Positions 53,501-63,763 are shown, numbered from the stretch's first letter. The stretch is 64,000 nt of DNA from Gari tellinella (GCA_922989275.2 OV277864.1:47863550-47927549), one strand, 5' to 3'. Notes: generated from the sequence alone by a model not told the origin. Numbers and translations: made by a program.

Positions 53501-53696
53501 TAGACAAATCAGGAGTAAAAACGGAAAATCATTTCATATCATTATGAAATTTAGAATATTTTCACATGATTTTTGAGTAAATTTTGTGATGTGACAAATA
53601 ATGTGTTGAAACCTAAAGCTATGAAATTGAATGAAATTGTTATTTTTCCACCTGGCATAGAGATTTCCACAGTGAGTGCTTTCTTGTTATGTTTGC
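53501..53696 (+). other. Proximal YTHDC2 3' UTR
   Basis: AT-rich sequence after the stop, up to a TTAA-II MITE. No canonical AATAAA between the stop and the MITE; the nearest hexamers lie inside repeats, and another is at 60227. The true polyadenylation site is unknown. Confidence 0.5.
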
Positions 53697-53700
53697 TTAA

Positions 53701-53943
53701 CTCTTTCCTCCCTAAAACATTAAATGAACAATTCCTATTTCTATTTTGGTATAGTCCATTTCTGACTTTTAAGGGTTGTTTTTGTCAATGTTTGGCATTA
53801 TTACAAACAGTGAAGACCCTGATCAGAGGGCTCCTTTCGGAGCCCTCTGATCTGGGTCTTCACTGTTTGCATAGGACAAGTGTACTATTCACATGTACAC
53901 TGTTTGAAAACGACGCCTATATGCGGGACTAGGGTTCAAAGGG
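53701..53943 (+). mobile_element. TTAA-II MITE
   Basis: TTAA at 53697-53700 and 53944-53947. Hairpin identical in tip (CTCCTTTCGGAG) to 12819-13060. Confidence 0.87.
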
Positions 53944-54027
53944 TTAAGTTATAGTAACACTTTTTCCAATGGAAACACCTTTTGATGCCTGTAGGAGAGT
54001 TCTGCTTTGTTTTCAGCCTGCTTCAAG

Positions 54028-54255
54028 CCATTACCCCATATTATGTTTCTAGTTTTGAAGACAGGTAACTACTTAAAGCAGGTTGAAAGTATAGCAGAAT
54101 GCGCCGTACGGCACATTCTACTTTACTTTCAGCCTGCTTTAAGCTACCATCTGGAAGGTTAAAGTATATTTTCCTTTTGGTGCATATTTATGATTGTTTA
54201 AATTGAAACTAGATTCTGCAGTGGAGGAATAAACTAGAGACGTAAAAAGGTTTAT
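54028..54255 (+). mobile_element. TTAA-I MITE, interrupted near its right end
   Basis: Hairpin tip GCGCCGTACGGCAC. Breaks at GTAAAAAGGTTTA; right end GTATTTATGGGGGAATGG resumes at about 54893, with TTAA at 54914. Confidence 0.8.
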
Positions 54256-54888
54256 CCTGTCACGTGCCTATTTTCCTGACGGATAAAGGGGTGACAGATA
54301 AACTTTGCTTTATTGTGCTAGTTGATCACATGACCGATGTTATTATGTCAGTTGGTCACATGACCTGTAGCCGGAACTATTTTTTCCACCGAGACGTTTA
54401 TTTTTCCCGCTGTTAGGAAATATATTCTAAAACTCTTTCAACAGAATCCGACGTGTAACGACGTTTATTCGATGCAATCAAAGCGTTATAGAGTACGCGC
54501 CACCAGTCGCTTGCTGACATACATCTATAATTGTCCACCTTTCCTGAGTGAAAAACACTAGATTTTTAAAGGCTCTTTTATTTCTTTGCAGCGTAACTAG
54601 GGTGTGACATCACTGACGTCATCTATATAATAGCGCGCTTTCCTAGAGTAACATAGTTCTTTAATGAGAATCTTATCTAGACCAAAAATGATTCTAGCTT
54701 TAAAAAAAGCAGCCTCTATTTATTTTACTATTGTGACAAGGATAAATAGAATATTTGGTGACTAGCTTTGAATGAGAAATGTTATCTGGCTCGGCTTCTG
54801 AAAATATCGGGTTCGCCTGCGGCTCACCTGATATATTCATCCGCCTTGCCAGATAACATTTCTCATTCAAAGCTAGTCACCAAATATT
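54256..54888. mobile_element. Inserted element ending in a long hairpin
   Basis: About 0.63 kb lodged in a TTAA-I copy. Contains GGTGTGACATCACTGACGTC and TATATAATAGCGCGC (CRE- and TATA-like), then a hairpin at about 54748-54888 with arms AATATTTGGTGACTAGC and complement and a loop of about 60 bp. No TSD or transposase seen. Confidence 0.65.
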
Positions 54889-54949
54889 CTCTATGTATTT
54901 ATGGGGGAATGGATTAAGCAGTTGTAACGGTGCGGCCCTTTCCTCCACA

Positions 54950-54991
54950 GAAGCCTCTTTGAGCATTACTACCTAACCCTGCACATACCCG
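54950..54991 (+). other. Candidate short exon of unknown role
   Basis: CCTTTCCTCCACAG followed 42 bases later by CCCG/GTAAGTG: strong acceptor and donor. One frame is open (SLFEHYYLTLHIP). No partner exon found; it may be a 3' UTR exon, an alternative YTHDC2 end or chance. Confidence 0.3.
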
Positions 54992-55019
54992 GTAAGTGTC
55001 AGAAATTAATATTCATTTA

Positions 55020-55115
55020 TGGTTTTTAGTACAGATGCCAGCTTAAAGCAAAATGAAAATTAACAGAGCTTCCTGCTTTACATTCATCTTGCTTTAAGCA
55101 GTATCCTGCTCTTAA
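55020..55115 (+). repeat. TA-I core fragment
   Basis: GCCAGCTTAAAGCAAAATG and complement; ends missing. Confidence 0.6.
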
Positions 55116-55440
55116 CACAGTTTGATATACATTTGCACTATCGGCTTAGGATTTTAGAAAGAATTGCCCAGTTATGTTTGAAATGAATTTGCATGTAACC
55201 TAATCTGGTTGAAGATTGCTTGACACAAAGTGTATTATCTTTAATTTCCAGATTGACTTGTTGAGTTTATAATTTTAATGAGCTTGTGCGATGTTGATTT
55301 TACCATTCTAATGAGCTCATTGGATGTTCCTATCTGATTAGGGAAAAGTATCTTTGTATATTGCAAATAGTATACAAAGTGTCTGTTTGAAATATTGGGG
55401 CTCATTCAGAATGATTATTTAACAATATAATTATGTTTAA

Positions 55441-55637
55441 ACCCCTTCCCCCATAGCTTATTATCAGTATTGAATTAAAATTGTTGCTTAAAGCAAGCTG
55501 AAAGTAGAGCAGAGAACGAAAGGAGCATTCTGCTTTACTTTCAGTCTGATTTAAGCTACCATCTGCTAGAATATAGAATATATTTCTTACGTTGCATGTT
55601 CATGACTGAATGAAAGACATATTTATGGAGTAATGGG
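55441..55637 (+). mobile_element. TTAA-I MITE
   Basis: TTAA at 55437-55440 and 55638-55641; hairpin partly decayed. Confidence 0.78.
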
Positions 55638-55676
55638 TTAAGTTTTAAGTAGTCACCTGCTTTTAACCCATACACT

Positions 55677-55908
55677 CCTGAAACATCAAATGAACAATTC
55701 CAGTTTCCAATTAAATCTTTTTATTCCTAAAATATATGGGGTTGATATTAACATACATTGTAAAATGGCAAACTATGCAGGCCCTGATCAGACAGCTTAT
55801 GTAAGAGCCCTCTGATCAGGGTATTCACTGTTTGCATAGAACAAGTGTAATCTTCATAGTTACACTGTTTGTAAAAGACAAGATTACTCATCACTAGGGT
55901 TGAATGGG
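55677..55908 (+). mobile_element. TTAA-II MITE
   Basis: TTAA at 55673-55676 and 55909-55912; shares its right TTAA with the next element. Hairpin tip AGCTTATGTAAGAGC. Confidence 0.82.
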
Positions 55909-55912
55909 TTAA

Positions 55913-58070
55913 GGTGCAGTCACACCTCACCGGATGGCACAAACGGACTTCAAACGGAAAAGAAATGTGTCACAGAGAGATGTCCGGTGGCAAAATTTGT
56001 CCGCGAGGCGCTCAGATTTGGTGCCGGACCGAATAAAACGCATGGTAACCGAACACTTACCGAACGAGTAAAGGATAACTAACGGTAACTTAACGGATAT
56101 GCCCGTACGCGAAACGGACAAATTCCGGATAAAATGAAAGTGCAACGCATTGATAACTGACGTAACGTTCTTGGAACGTTCGATAAACGTTTATGTTACG
56201 GTCACGTAACGGATAAATCGAAAGTTCTAAGAATCATTTAATTTGAACAACAGTGATGCCACCGAAATTCAAAACTTCGAGGAAGAGAAAAACCAGGGCC
56301 CAGCGAAATGGCTCTACATGCCCATCTACTTCTTCTATCAAAGGCGACGCTGGATATGCTGAAACCTGACGAGCAACCAAGAATGCATATAGAAGGCCAA
56401 GATGAACACGACATATCACAGCCCGAAACTGGAGAGATTTCCGAAAGCTCAAACAGCCCCTCGTCGCCTCCATTCGTCTAGTCCCATTTCGGTTCCGTTA
56501 CCATATTTACCACAATATTGGTTCAAGGAAACATACATAATAATATGCATAAACTCCATAATACGAACTATTCATATACCAAATTCCATCAATTTATCTC
56601 GCACGGTTTCAAGGTTTTCGCAGGATTAAGAATTCTGAACAGACGGACATAAAGGCATCAATCGATAGGTGTATAACACATGGACGAACTTACAACATTT
56701 GTCGGATGTGGATATTTCTTTTGATCTTGTTTTGCATGACTAGCCATATGACAGAAAATTGTATTGCTCTAACTCTGGAAGAAAATGATCTAGAAACTAG
56801 TCCTTACACTTACCATGTTCCCGCTAAGGGTCAGATTAAAGAAATGGCCAGATTAATTTATGTCATAAACAATGGGCAGGTTAATGTTGATCACTAATGT
56901 GGATAGTTATTATGGCCACACAAGTATCGATTTATGCACCCATACAGACAGGCGGAGGGCAAACCTTTGGCGGAAACACTGGTAGGGGGTTAAATATGTC
57001 AATAAAATGACTATATCAGAATTTAAATTGCTATAAAGTTATGAATAAAACAATACAAAAATTATAATCTCCTATTATTGATTAAGAATGATACCGGTAG
57101 ATAAAACTATTACCTCTCGCACGACAACAGAGATAGTTTTGTGGGATATTCTCCTTGCGGATCGCATATTTGTATACTTGGACCAAGAGGCGAGATGTCT
57201 GAGCGTGATGACTAACTTCATGCCTGGCGTGATGGAGTCTCTGTAACATGTGAACTGTCTGGTTATCTTATGACCAACTCGAGACAAAATCAAACATTTC
57301 AGGAGGCATTCTCATGAAAATGATGAAAGACCTCTGGGACGAGTTGATCGTATAGTCCGAACTCCATGCGCATTTAAGGGCCTAGCCAAATCCTAGACCA
57401 TCTTCTCCTCATTCTGTTCTGTTCATGAATTAAGGTGTTCAAATTGGCACCTTGCAGGTCAATCTGAGCCTAGATCAGAGCTGCTGGATACTGCAGTCGA
57501 ACACAAACACGACACTCCATTATGTATTGATAAATGTTTCTCAGATTTCCATAAATGTATCAGCAATGAAATGCATGAATATAATGAAAATAATCAACAA
57601 GAAAAACATGTTTTATTGTTCCCGATAAGATGTATGCCATCAGTTTTGTCACACGGACCTCCGTTTCCTCGTCGGTAGATGTCCGTTTAACCTGCGGTTG
57701 ATTACCGGAACATGTCCGTTTGGTCCGTTAGGTGTCAGGTAATACTCAGGTCCGTGAATCCAGTTCACCGGATATCAACGAATACGAACAGGACACGTAC
57801 AGGACAATGAACGTATGCATTCCGAACAAAACGTATACAAACGCACATCTACCGTATATCTAACGTACATTTTTGTCCGGTGGAATCCGTTTCCAAGTTT
57901 TCAACATGTTTAAAACTTTCAACCGGATTGAACGGACATCACCGGACAATGAGCGAACATACCGAATAAGAAACGGACAAGAAACGAATTCGAACGGAGA
58001 CGAACGGATTGGAAATGTGGTTCTCCGTTGGACGTCCGTTTACGCTATCCGGTAAGGTGTGACTGGGCCT
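55913..58070. mobile_element. 2.16 kb TTAA-flanked element
   Basis: TTAA at 55909-55912 and 58071-58074. Ends GGTGCAGTCACACCTCACCG and complement (AGGCCCAGTCACACCTTACC). Sub-terminal regions rich in CGGACN and AACGGA words. Interior holds a broken coding start (56258-56480). piggyBac-like by target only. Confidence 0.82.
56258..56480 (+). pseudogene. Broken basic ORF start inside the TTAA element
   Basis: ATG with MPPKFKTSRKRKTRAQRNG (NLS-like), stop at about codon 38, then an acidic Ser/Pro-rich stretch in another frame (SQPETGEISESSNSPSSPP). Looks like the decayed N-terminus of a transposon protein; family unknown. Confidence 0.5.
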
Positions 58071-58129
58071 TTAACCACAGAAAACATACCTACTTTTATA
58101 GCATTGTTGTAGGTTTTACTGCACTCTCT

Positions 58130-58280
58130 TTGGTAAGATGTTTATAAAATGGACAACTGTTTGTCACTTGTCAGATTCAGCAGCATTTTGTCTGTAAAAG
58201 CTAGAGTCAATACAGATCCTGATCAAATGTTTTTTTTTTAGATTGATTGCTAACCAGGGTCTCCACTGCTTACAATTTCC
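58130..58280. repeat. Decayed TTAA-II copy
   Basis: CAGATCCTGATCAAATG and CAGGGTCTCCACTGC remain. Confidence 0.5.
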
Positions 58281-58304
58281 AAAAATCCGTTTTTAAAATG
58301 TTCA

Positions 58305-58492
58305 AACTTTGATATCTCCAACTCGGTAAAGTCGAACAAATCCTTATTTCAAAGTGAAAACGTGGCATAGCCACGTTTGACTTTGATATAAGGATAAGTT
58401 CGACTTACATCAGGTGGAAGTAATGAGATTCATCTGTTGAAATGCAAAATTCGGGTTAAGTGAGTTTGCGGTATCAAAGTTTGACTGTATCT
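58305..58492. mobile_element. Palindromic MITE
   Basis: Outer words AACTTTGATATC and GGTATCAAAGTT; inner hairpin near 58370 with tip AACGTGGCATAGCCACGTT; AAGTCGAACAAATCC pairs with GGATAAGTTCGACTT. Confidence 0.7.
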
Positions 58493-58786
58493 GATGGTGT
58501 TGTTGACTGATAAGAGTATCTACTGTATTATATATGTATATTTTTTGATAGGATGATCTTTTTGATGCATGAAACATTCATTTATTGTACTTACTAAATC
58601 TTTGTTACTGTCAGTTGTTTAAAACCGTCCAGCTTTTAGAACAGAGTTATAGTATTTTGCTGTCAGATGTCATTCCCACCATATTGAAAAGTCAATTTAT
58701 TCTTTTGTCAACAAACACTAGTGCATATCACCAATATCCAACTGACTCGGGGTATATGGCAAGTCCTGCTTTTATGACAACTTTAA

Positions 58787-59033
58787 CCCATTACCTCATA
58801 GCCTGTTTCTAGTTTTGAAGATAGTTGACCGCTTAAAGCAGGCTGAAAATAAAGCAGAATGTGCCTTAAGGCACATTCTGCTTTACTTTCAGCCTGCTTT
58901 AAGCTACCATCTACTAGAATATAGAAAGTTTTTCTTATGATATATATATATATCATAACTATAAATTGGAACTATTTCTTCAGTTGAGGATATAAATTAA
59001 AGGTGTAAAAAGGCATATTTGTGGGGTAATGGG
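58787..59033 (+). mobile_element. TTAA-I MITE, well preserved
   Basis: TTAA at 58783-58786 and 59034-59037; hairpin tip GTGCCTTAAGGCAC. Confidence 0.87.
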
Positions 59034-59429
59034 TTAAATAATGCTTGTTTTATTGAAGGAAGGTGGTTAGATGAAGCAAGAGGAAAATAAGGCAAGAAGT
59101 TTGTGACTTTACTTTCATTCTGTTTTTAACCCTTCCTTCTTCCATAGCTTTTTTTGCAGTATTTAAAACAAGTGGTTGTTTAAACCAGGCTTATAGTAAA
59201 ACAGGCAGCTCTTTTAAGATTCTGATTATGTTCCTTTTTGAATACTGAATGCCATATGCTGTAATTCTGAAGTTTGCTATATTTGTCCTTTATTGCCAAA
59301 GTACATGACAAGTGACAAGCAGCTTGGATTCTTGTCTGATGCCAGGTCTGAATTCAAACCGTCTTTCAAGGAGTTAACCCTGTCCTCCATAGTCATCAGT
59401 CTAAGTCACCTTCACATAACTGGGCTTAA

Positions 59430-59662
59430 CCCGGTACCCAGTAAATACACCTTTTTATGCTTTTAACTTATTCCTCCACTGAAGAAAATGGTTCCTTTTT
59501 ATATAGTTATGAATATGTATCATAAAAATTATTTTCTATATCGTATCGGATGGTAGCTTCCAATAGGCTGAAAGTAAAGCAGAATGTGCCTTCTGCTTTA
59601 CTTTCAACCTGCTTTAAGTGGCCACCTATCTTCAACACTAGAAACAGGCTAAGAAGTAATGG
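59430..59662 (-). mobile_element. TTAA-I MITE, shortened hairpin
   Basis: TTAA at 59426-59429 and 59663-59666. Confidence 0.82.
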
Positions 59663-59682
59663 GTTAAAAAAAAGACAAAACA

Positions 59683-59889
59683 TTCTCATTCACTCCATAT
59701 GTTTCAAATGGGCAATTTCAATTTCTAATAAATTATAGTCCATTTTTGACTGTTTATGGTTGATTTTACAACTTATTGTAAAATGTCAAACAGTGCAGAC
59801 TCTGTTTCGAGAGCACCTTCAGGAGCCCTCTGGTCTGGGTCTAGATTGTTTGCATAGGATGAGTATATTTATCGCTAGGGCTCAGTGGG
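59683..59889 (+). mobile_element. TTAA-II MITE, decayed hairpin
   Basis: Right TTAA 59890-59893; CAGACTCTGTTTCGAGAGC has lost its GATCAG. Confidence 0.7.
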
Positions 59890-60360
59890 TTAAGGCAAGA
59901 AACTGCTTAAAGCAAGAAGAATGTAAAGCAGAAGGCTCCTATAACTTTCTGATGTACTTGCACCTTGCTGAAAGCTGAGACCTGTTTTCAACTACATAAT
60001 TTGATATTCATATTTAGCACTTATGTGGAGGAATGGGTAGAGGTGCTTCAAGGTTATACTGTGGAGAATTGGAGATAAGGGTTAAAATTAGTAAAACAGT
60101 ATTTTATTTCTGTTGTATCCATTTGTTGAAAAGTATGAAAATTAATTTTATGTTAGAATGTGTCATGCTTTACCCATGATATAGTTTATTGAATTCTACA
60201 TGTGTTCTCGTTTATTTATTATAGAAAATAAACTCTAACTCTGGTTGAATGTTTGTATTTTTTTATTATAGTAAACATTTATACAAGTGGATGTATCTTC
60301 AATATATTGGATTAATTACTCACCTTTATTATAAAACAATAGTGGGTGTTGCTTTGTTAA

Positions 60361-60435
60361 CCCATAACCCCATAGCCTGTTTCTAGTTTTGAAGACATGT
60401 GACTGCTTAAAGCAGGTTGAAAGTAAAGCAAATAT
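60361..60435 (+). repeat. TTAA-I left-half fragment
   Basis: TTAA at 60357-60360, CCCATAACCCCATAGCC to AAAGTAAAGCA, then unrelated AT-rich DNA. Confidence 0.7.
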
Positions 60436-60830
60436 GTGTAAATAATTATAGACGGAAATAGGTGTATTATTTGATAATCCGTTAAATATTATCCCTGATA
60501 AAATGCATATCAAAAAGCTCTTATGTATATAAAGCTTCACTCAGTTGCTCTTTGTCTAAAACTGTAAAAGATTGTCCCTCAATCTTTTGAAATACTGTTT
60601 CCAGGATAAAGTAAGTTAATTCTACTCATATTATGTATAAAAAAAGAGCTTACATAACTCTAAATATCATTAAATACCAACAAATTAAATGACTGGTGCA
60701 CTTGATATAAACTTTATCACTGCCATGTATCCTTCTATAAATGCAAAAGAAGTTCACATTTGAATTTAGTGTGTATTTTTGACAGAATAATTTTTTTTTA
60801 GTGTGCATTTTTGACAGAAGAAACAATATT
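60436..60830. other. No recognisable feature
   Basis: AT-rich; a short near-repeat TAGTGTGYATTTTTGACAGA occurs twice at about 60768-60820. Confidence 0.55.
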
Positions 60831-60870
60831 ATAATGGGCCAAACAGTTTGGAGTCTAATTAGACTCTAAG

Positions 60871-61033
60871 TTGTTGTTGTTGGCGTACCTGTGCTTAACA
60901 CTCACAGGACAGCTTGGTACAGACATTATTGTCTGTCAAGCTGGAGGATTACGTGCATAGCTGTTTTCAATTACCTCGCCATATAGGCAGCCATGCTCCG
61001 TCTTCAGAGGATTTTAAATACCCAATAAAGGGT
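60871..61033 (-). mobile_element. 5'-truncated LINE/SINE tail with 14-bp TSD
   Basis: Flanked by AATTAGACTCTAAG (60857-60870) and AATTAGACTCTTAAG (61034-61048). On the minus strand ends in CAACAACAACAA. Inserted in a decayed GCAAACAG-type hairpin. Confidence 0.75.
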
Positions 61034-61136
61034 AATTAGACTCTTAAGTAACTCAGCATCTGATCTGGATCTGAACTTTTTGCAAATGCCTGTGAAAATA
61101 AATTTATATTGACAGTTTAAAGATTATCGTTAGAAT

Positions 61137-61322
61137 CCTAAATATTGGGACACCCTATGCTGTAATTATCCTAATTTTGAACTAATTGCATTTATCACAC
61201 AGTAATTTTTCAAAAATGTACAAACTGATTGGCAAACAGTGTAGGCCCTGATCAGACTGCTCCCTCAGGAGCAGTCTGATCAGGGTCTACACTGTTTGCT
61301 CAGGCCTGTTTGTCCCAATACT
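61137..61322. mobile_element. G-family element, complete
   Basis: Ends AATATTGGGACA and TGTCCCAATA; hairpin at about 61232-61302, GATCAGACTGCTCC arms with tip CCTCAGG. Confidence 0.75.
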
Positions 61323-61361
61323 CAGGGGTCATAATCATTACGGTAAACTGCTGTCATCTGG

Positions 61362-61599
61362 GGCCCGTTTCATAAAACTTCGTACGACAAAAACGATCGT
61401 AAGTCAGATTATAAAAGTCTCAATAATTATTTATTTCTCAATCTAATCCTGTCTTGTTACATCTGTTTGGAATCGTCTTGAAAAGACGATTCCAAAAAGA
61501 TGTAACAAGACAGGATTAGATAGAGAAATCAGAAATTAAATGCATTTTAAAGTTTTGACTTACGATCGTTTTTGTCGTACAAAGTTTATGAAACGGGCC
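61362..61599. mobile_element. Palindromic MITE
   Basis: Ends GGCCCGTTTCATAAAACTT and complement; ACGATCGTAAGTCA sub-terminal; long central hairpin TGTCTTGTTACATCTG...TCGTCTTGAAAAGACGA. Fully palindromic over about 235 bp. Confidence 0.82.
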
Positions 61600-61711
61600 T
61601 CAGATGTATTGTCAGATCTGTCTACACAACATTCCTTCAGTAAATGCTCAGACTATTTGCTGTTTAGCTTTTTGTACTATTTTGGCCATAATGTTTTAGC
61701 TTGAGACTTAA

Positions 61712-61890
61712 ACGGTTACCCATAGCCTGCTTCTAGTTTTGAAGGCAAGAGACTGCCAAATCTGCATTAAACTACTAAAAAATCTGGAAATGCCTTCTGT
61801 GCTGTATTTTTAGGACTTTACAGGTTGATGACTGCTTTACTTAGTGTAGTCAGAGAGGTTAAAAAGATGAATTCTTATTGAGTCATGGGT
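61712..61890 (+). repeat. Decayed TTAA-I copy
   Basis: GGTTACCCATAGCCTGC to GTCATGGGTTAA; hairpin lost. Confidence 0.55.
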
Positions 61891-61951
61891 TAAAGTAGTT
61901 TTACCATGTTAGAAAGTTTCGATTTTACCAAAGTACACTGTTTGTATGCCA

Positions 61952-62016
61952 ACATTGTAGATCTAGATCAGAGTGCTCCTTCAGGGGCCCTCTGATCAGG
62001 ATCTGCTCTGTTTGTA
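61952..62016. repeat. TTAA-II hairpin
   Basis: GTAGATCTAGATCAGAG and CTCTGATCAGGATCTGC, tip CTCCTTCAGGGGC, then a right body to about 62100. Confidence 0.7.
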
Positions 62017-62125
62017 ATTTTGTAAGATATTGTACAAAACAACAGAAATAGTTATAAATGGACTAGACTAAATTGGAAATTGAAATTGTCCATTATAAGT
62101 TAGACCAAATCAATTATATATTTAA

Positions 62126-62369
62126 CCCTTTCCCCCATAGCCAGTTTCTTGTTTTGAAAATTGGCGACTATTTAAAGCAGATTGAAAGTAAAGCAGAATG
62201 CGCCTTAAGGCGCATTCTGCTTTACTTTCAGCTTACTTTAAGCTTCTACCTGTTAGAATAAAGAAAATATTTCTTATGATTCATATTCATGACTGTATAA
62301 ATTGGAACTATTTTCTTCAGTGGAGGAATAAACTGAATGCGCTAAAAGGCGCTACTATGAGGGAAATGG
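62126..62369 (+). mobile_element. TTAA-I MITE, well preserved
   Basis: TTAA at 62122-62125 and 62370-62373; hairpin tip GCGCCTTAAGGCGC. Confidence 0.87.
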
Positions 62370-62373
62370 TTAA

Positions 62374-62552
62374 CTCTGAACCCTGAATTTCAAATGGTAA
62401 TTTCCAATCATCAATTATGTCTAGTCCGCGTTTGACTATTCAGTTTTGAAAACATGTGACCACTTAAAGCAGGTTGAAAGTAAAGCAGAATGTGCATTAA
62501 TGCTACCGTCTGCTAGGATATAGAAAGCATATCTATTGAGTAATGGGTTGAC
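62374..62552 (+). repeat. Chimera of TTAA-II left body and TTAA-I
   Basis: CTCTGAACCCTGAATTTC body of TTAA-II switches at about 62440 to TTTTGAAAACATGTGACC of TTAA-I. Confidence 0.6.
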
Positions 62553-62559
62553 TAAGTGT

Positions 62560-63010
62560 TTTATTTTAAAGATTGGATCCAGAACAGATGCTGCAATACA
62601 CAGTTTCTGAACAGGATTCAAACTGTTTGATACTCATTTCAATATTTTCATAGTCTAAATTTTAAGTTTTGCGAAATAAAAGCAGACAACAATTGTTTAA
62701 AGCCAGTGATATCATGGCAGTGATTTAATTTATCAAATAGTTATCTGCAATGCTCAAAGGGATAATGTTAATTAGATTACAGTTACATATCACACAAGCA
62801 GTGCTATCTACCACCATCCCTTTCTAATCAAATACAGATAAACCCCAGAAAAACAAAACAATTAGGGGTTGATCAGAAGGTTCATTAAGGTTTCTGAATT
62901 CTAGATATTCAGTTAAGTGACATCATGATAACAGGCAGCTTAATGCAGTGCAACAATAATATTGAAAGTGGAGGAATAATTTGAAGGCGTAAAGATATGG
63001 AGTAATGGGT
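62560..63010. other. Mostly unassigned
   Basis: One decayed dyad (TTGGATCCAGAACAGATG to CAGGATTCAAACTGTTTG, about 62573-62630); otherwise AT-rich with no support for a gene. Confidence 0.5.
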
Positions 63011-63014
63011 GAAC

Positions 63015-63245
63015 TCATTACACCATAAATACACAGTTTTACTCAATTGATTTATTCCTTCACTGAAGAAAATAGTCATGAGTATGTATGATAAGAAATT
63101 ATTTCTACATCCAAGCAAATGATAGCTTAACGTAGGCTGTAAGTAAAGCAGAAATTACCTTAAGGCGCATTCTGCTTTACTTTCAACCTGCTTTATGTGA
63201 TCACCTGTCTTGAAAACTAGAAACCGGCTTATTGGGTAATGGGTA
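63015..63245 (-). mobile_element. TTAA-I MITE
   Basis: CATTACACCATAAATACAC to GGTAATGGG; flanking TTAA mutated to TGAA on the left. Confidence 0.75.
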
Positions 63246-63339
63246 AAAGTTCAGTTTTCAGAGGTCTCCTACTTGGATTTATTTGACTATCAATATTTCT
63301 TTTCACTAGTGGCAGTAATAAGCCATTGATAGATATGTA

Positions 63340-63554
63340 CAGTAAAGCCGCTCTATGACGACCACTAAATTGTGTCAACTATATGATGTTTAAGACAGGT
63401 GACTGATTAAAGCAAGGTGACAGTAAATCAGAAAGCTCCTTTATGACAGTAAATCAGAAAGCTACTTTTCTGTCACCTTGCTTTAAGCTGTCCCCTGTCT
63501 TTTATACAATCAATTAGCCTTCTTTTAAGTGGTCCTAATAGAGAGATTTTACTG
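63340..63554 (+). mobile_element. TA-I MITE with duplicated hairpin arm
   Basis: TA at 63338-63339 and 63555-63556. GACAGTAAATCAGAAAGCT appears twice in the left arm. Confidence 0.82.
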
Positions 63555-63570
63555 TACCAGTATACACAAT

Positions 63571-63763
63571 CAGGGTTCCAGATAAGGGGGAGTAAACTGA
63601 ACAAATCCAGCATTTTCTCACTTATTTCAGCACCAAATCCTATGGTGTTACTACTCATTAGAATCGTCTCGTTGAGACGATTCTAATGAGTAGTGACACC
63701 ATAGGGTTTAAAGCAGAAATAAAGATTTTAATTTTTGAAATACTCCCCTTATCTGGAACCCTG
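63571..63763 (+). mobile_element. hAT-D MITE, complete, 6-bp TSD
   Basis: CAGGGTTCCAGATAAGGGG and complement; CACAAT on both sides (63565-63570, 63764-63769). Hairpin GAATCGTCTCGTTGAGACGA. Defines the family boundaries. Confidence 0.87.

Noticed and set aside
53129..53374. Minus-strand hydrophobic frame opposite exon 33
   Set aside because: Shadow of the Tyr/Gly/Asn-rich coding exon; the plus frame has phase-matched splice sites and conservation.
58585..58812. Possible downstream exon (TVQLLEQSYSILLSDVIPTI)
   Set aside because: No good donor, no family match, and the frame runs into a TTAA-I MITE.
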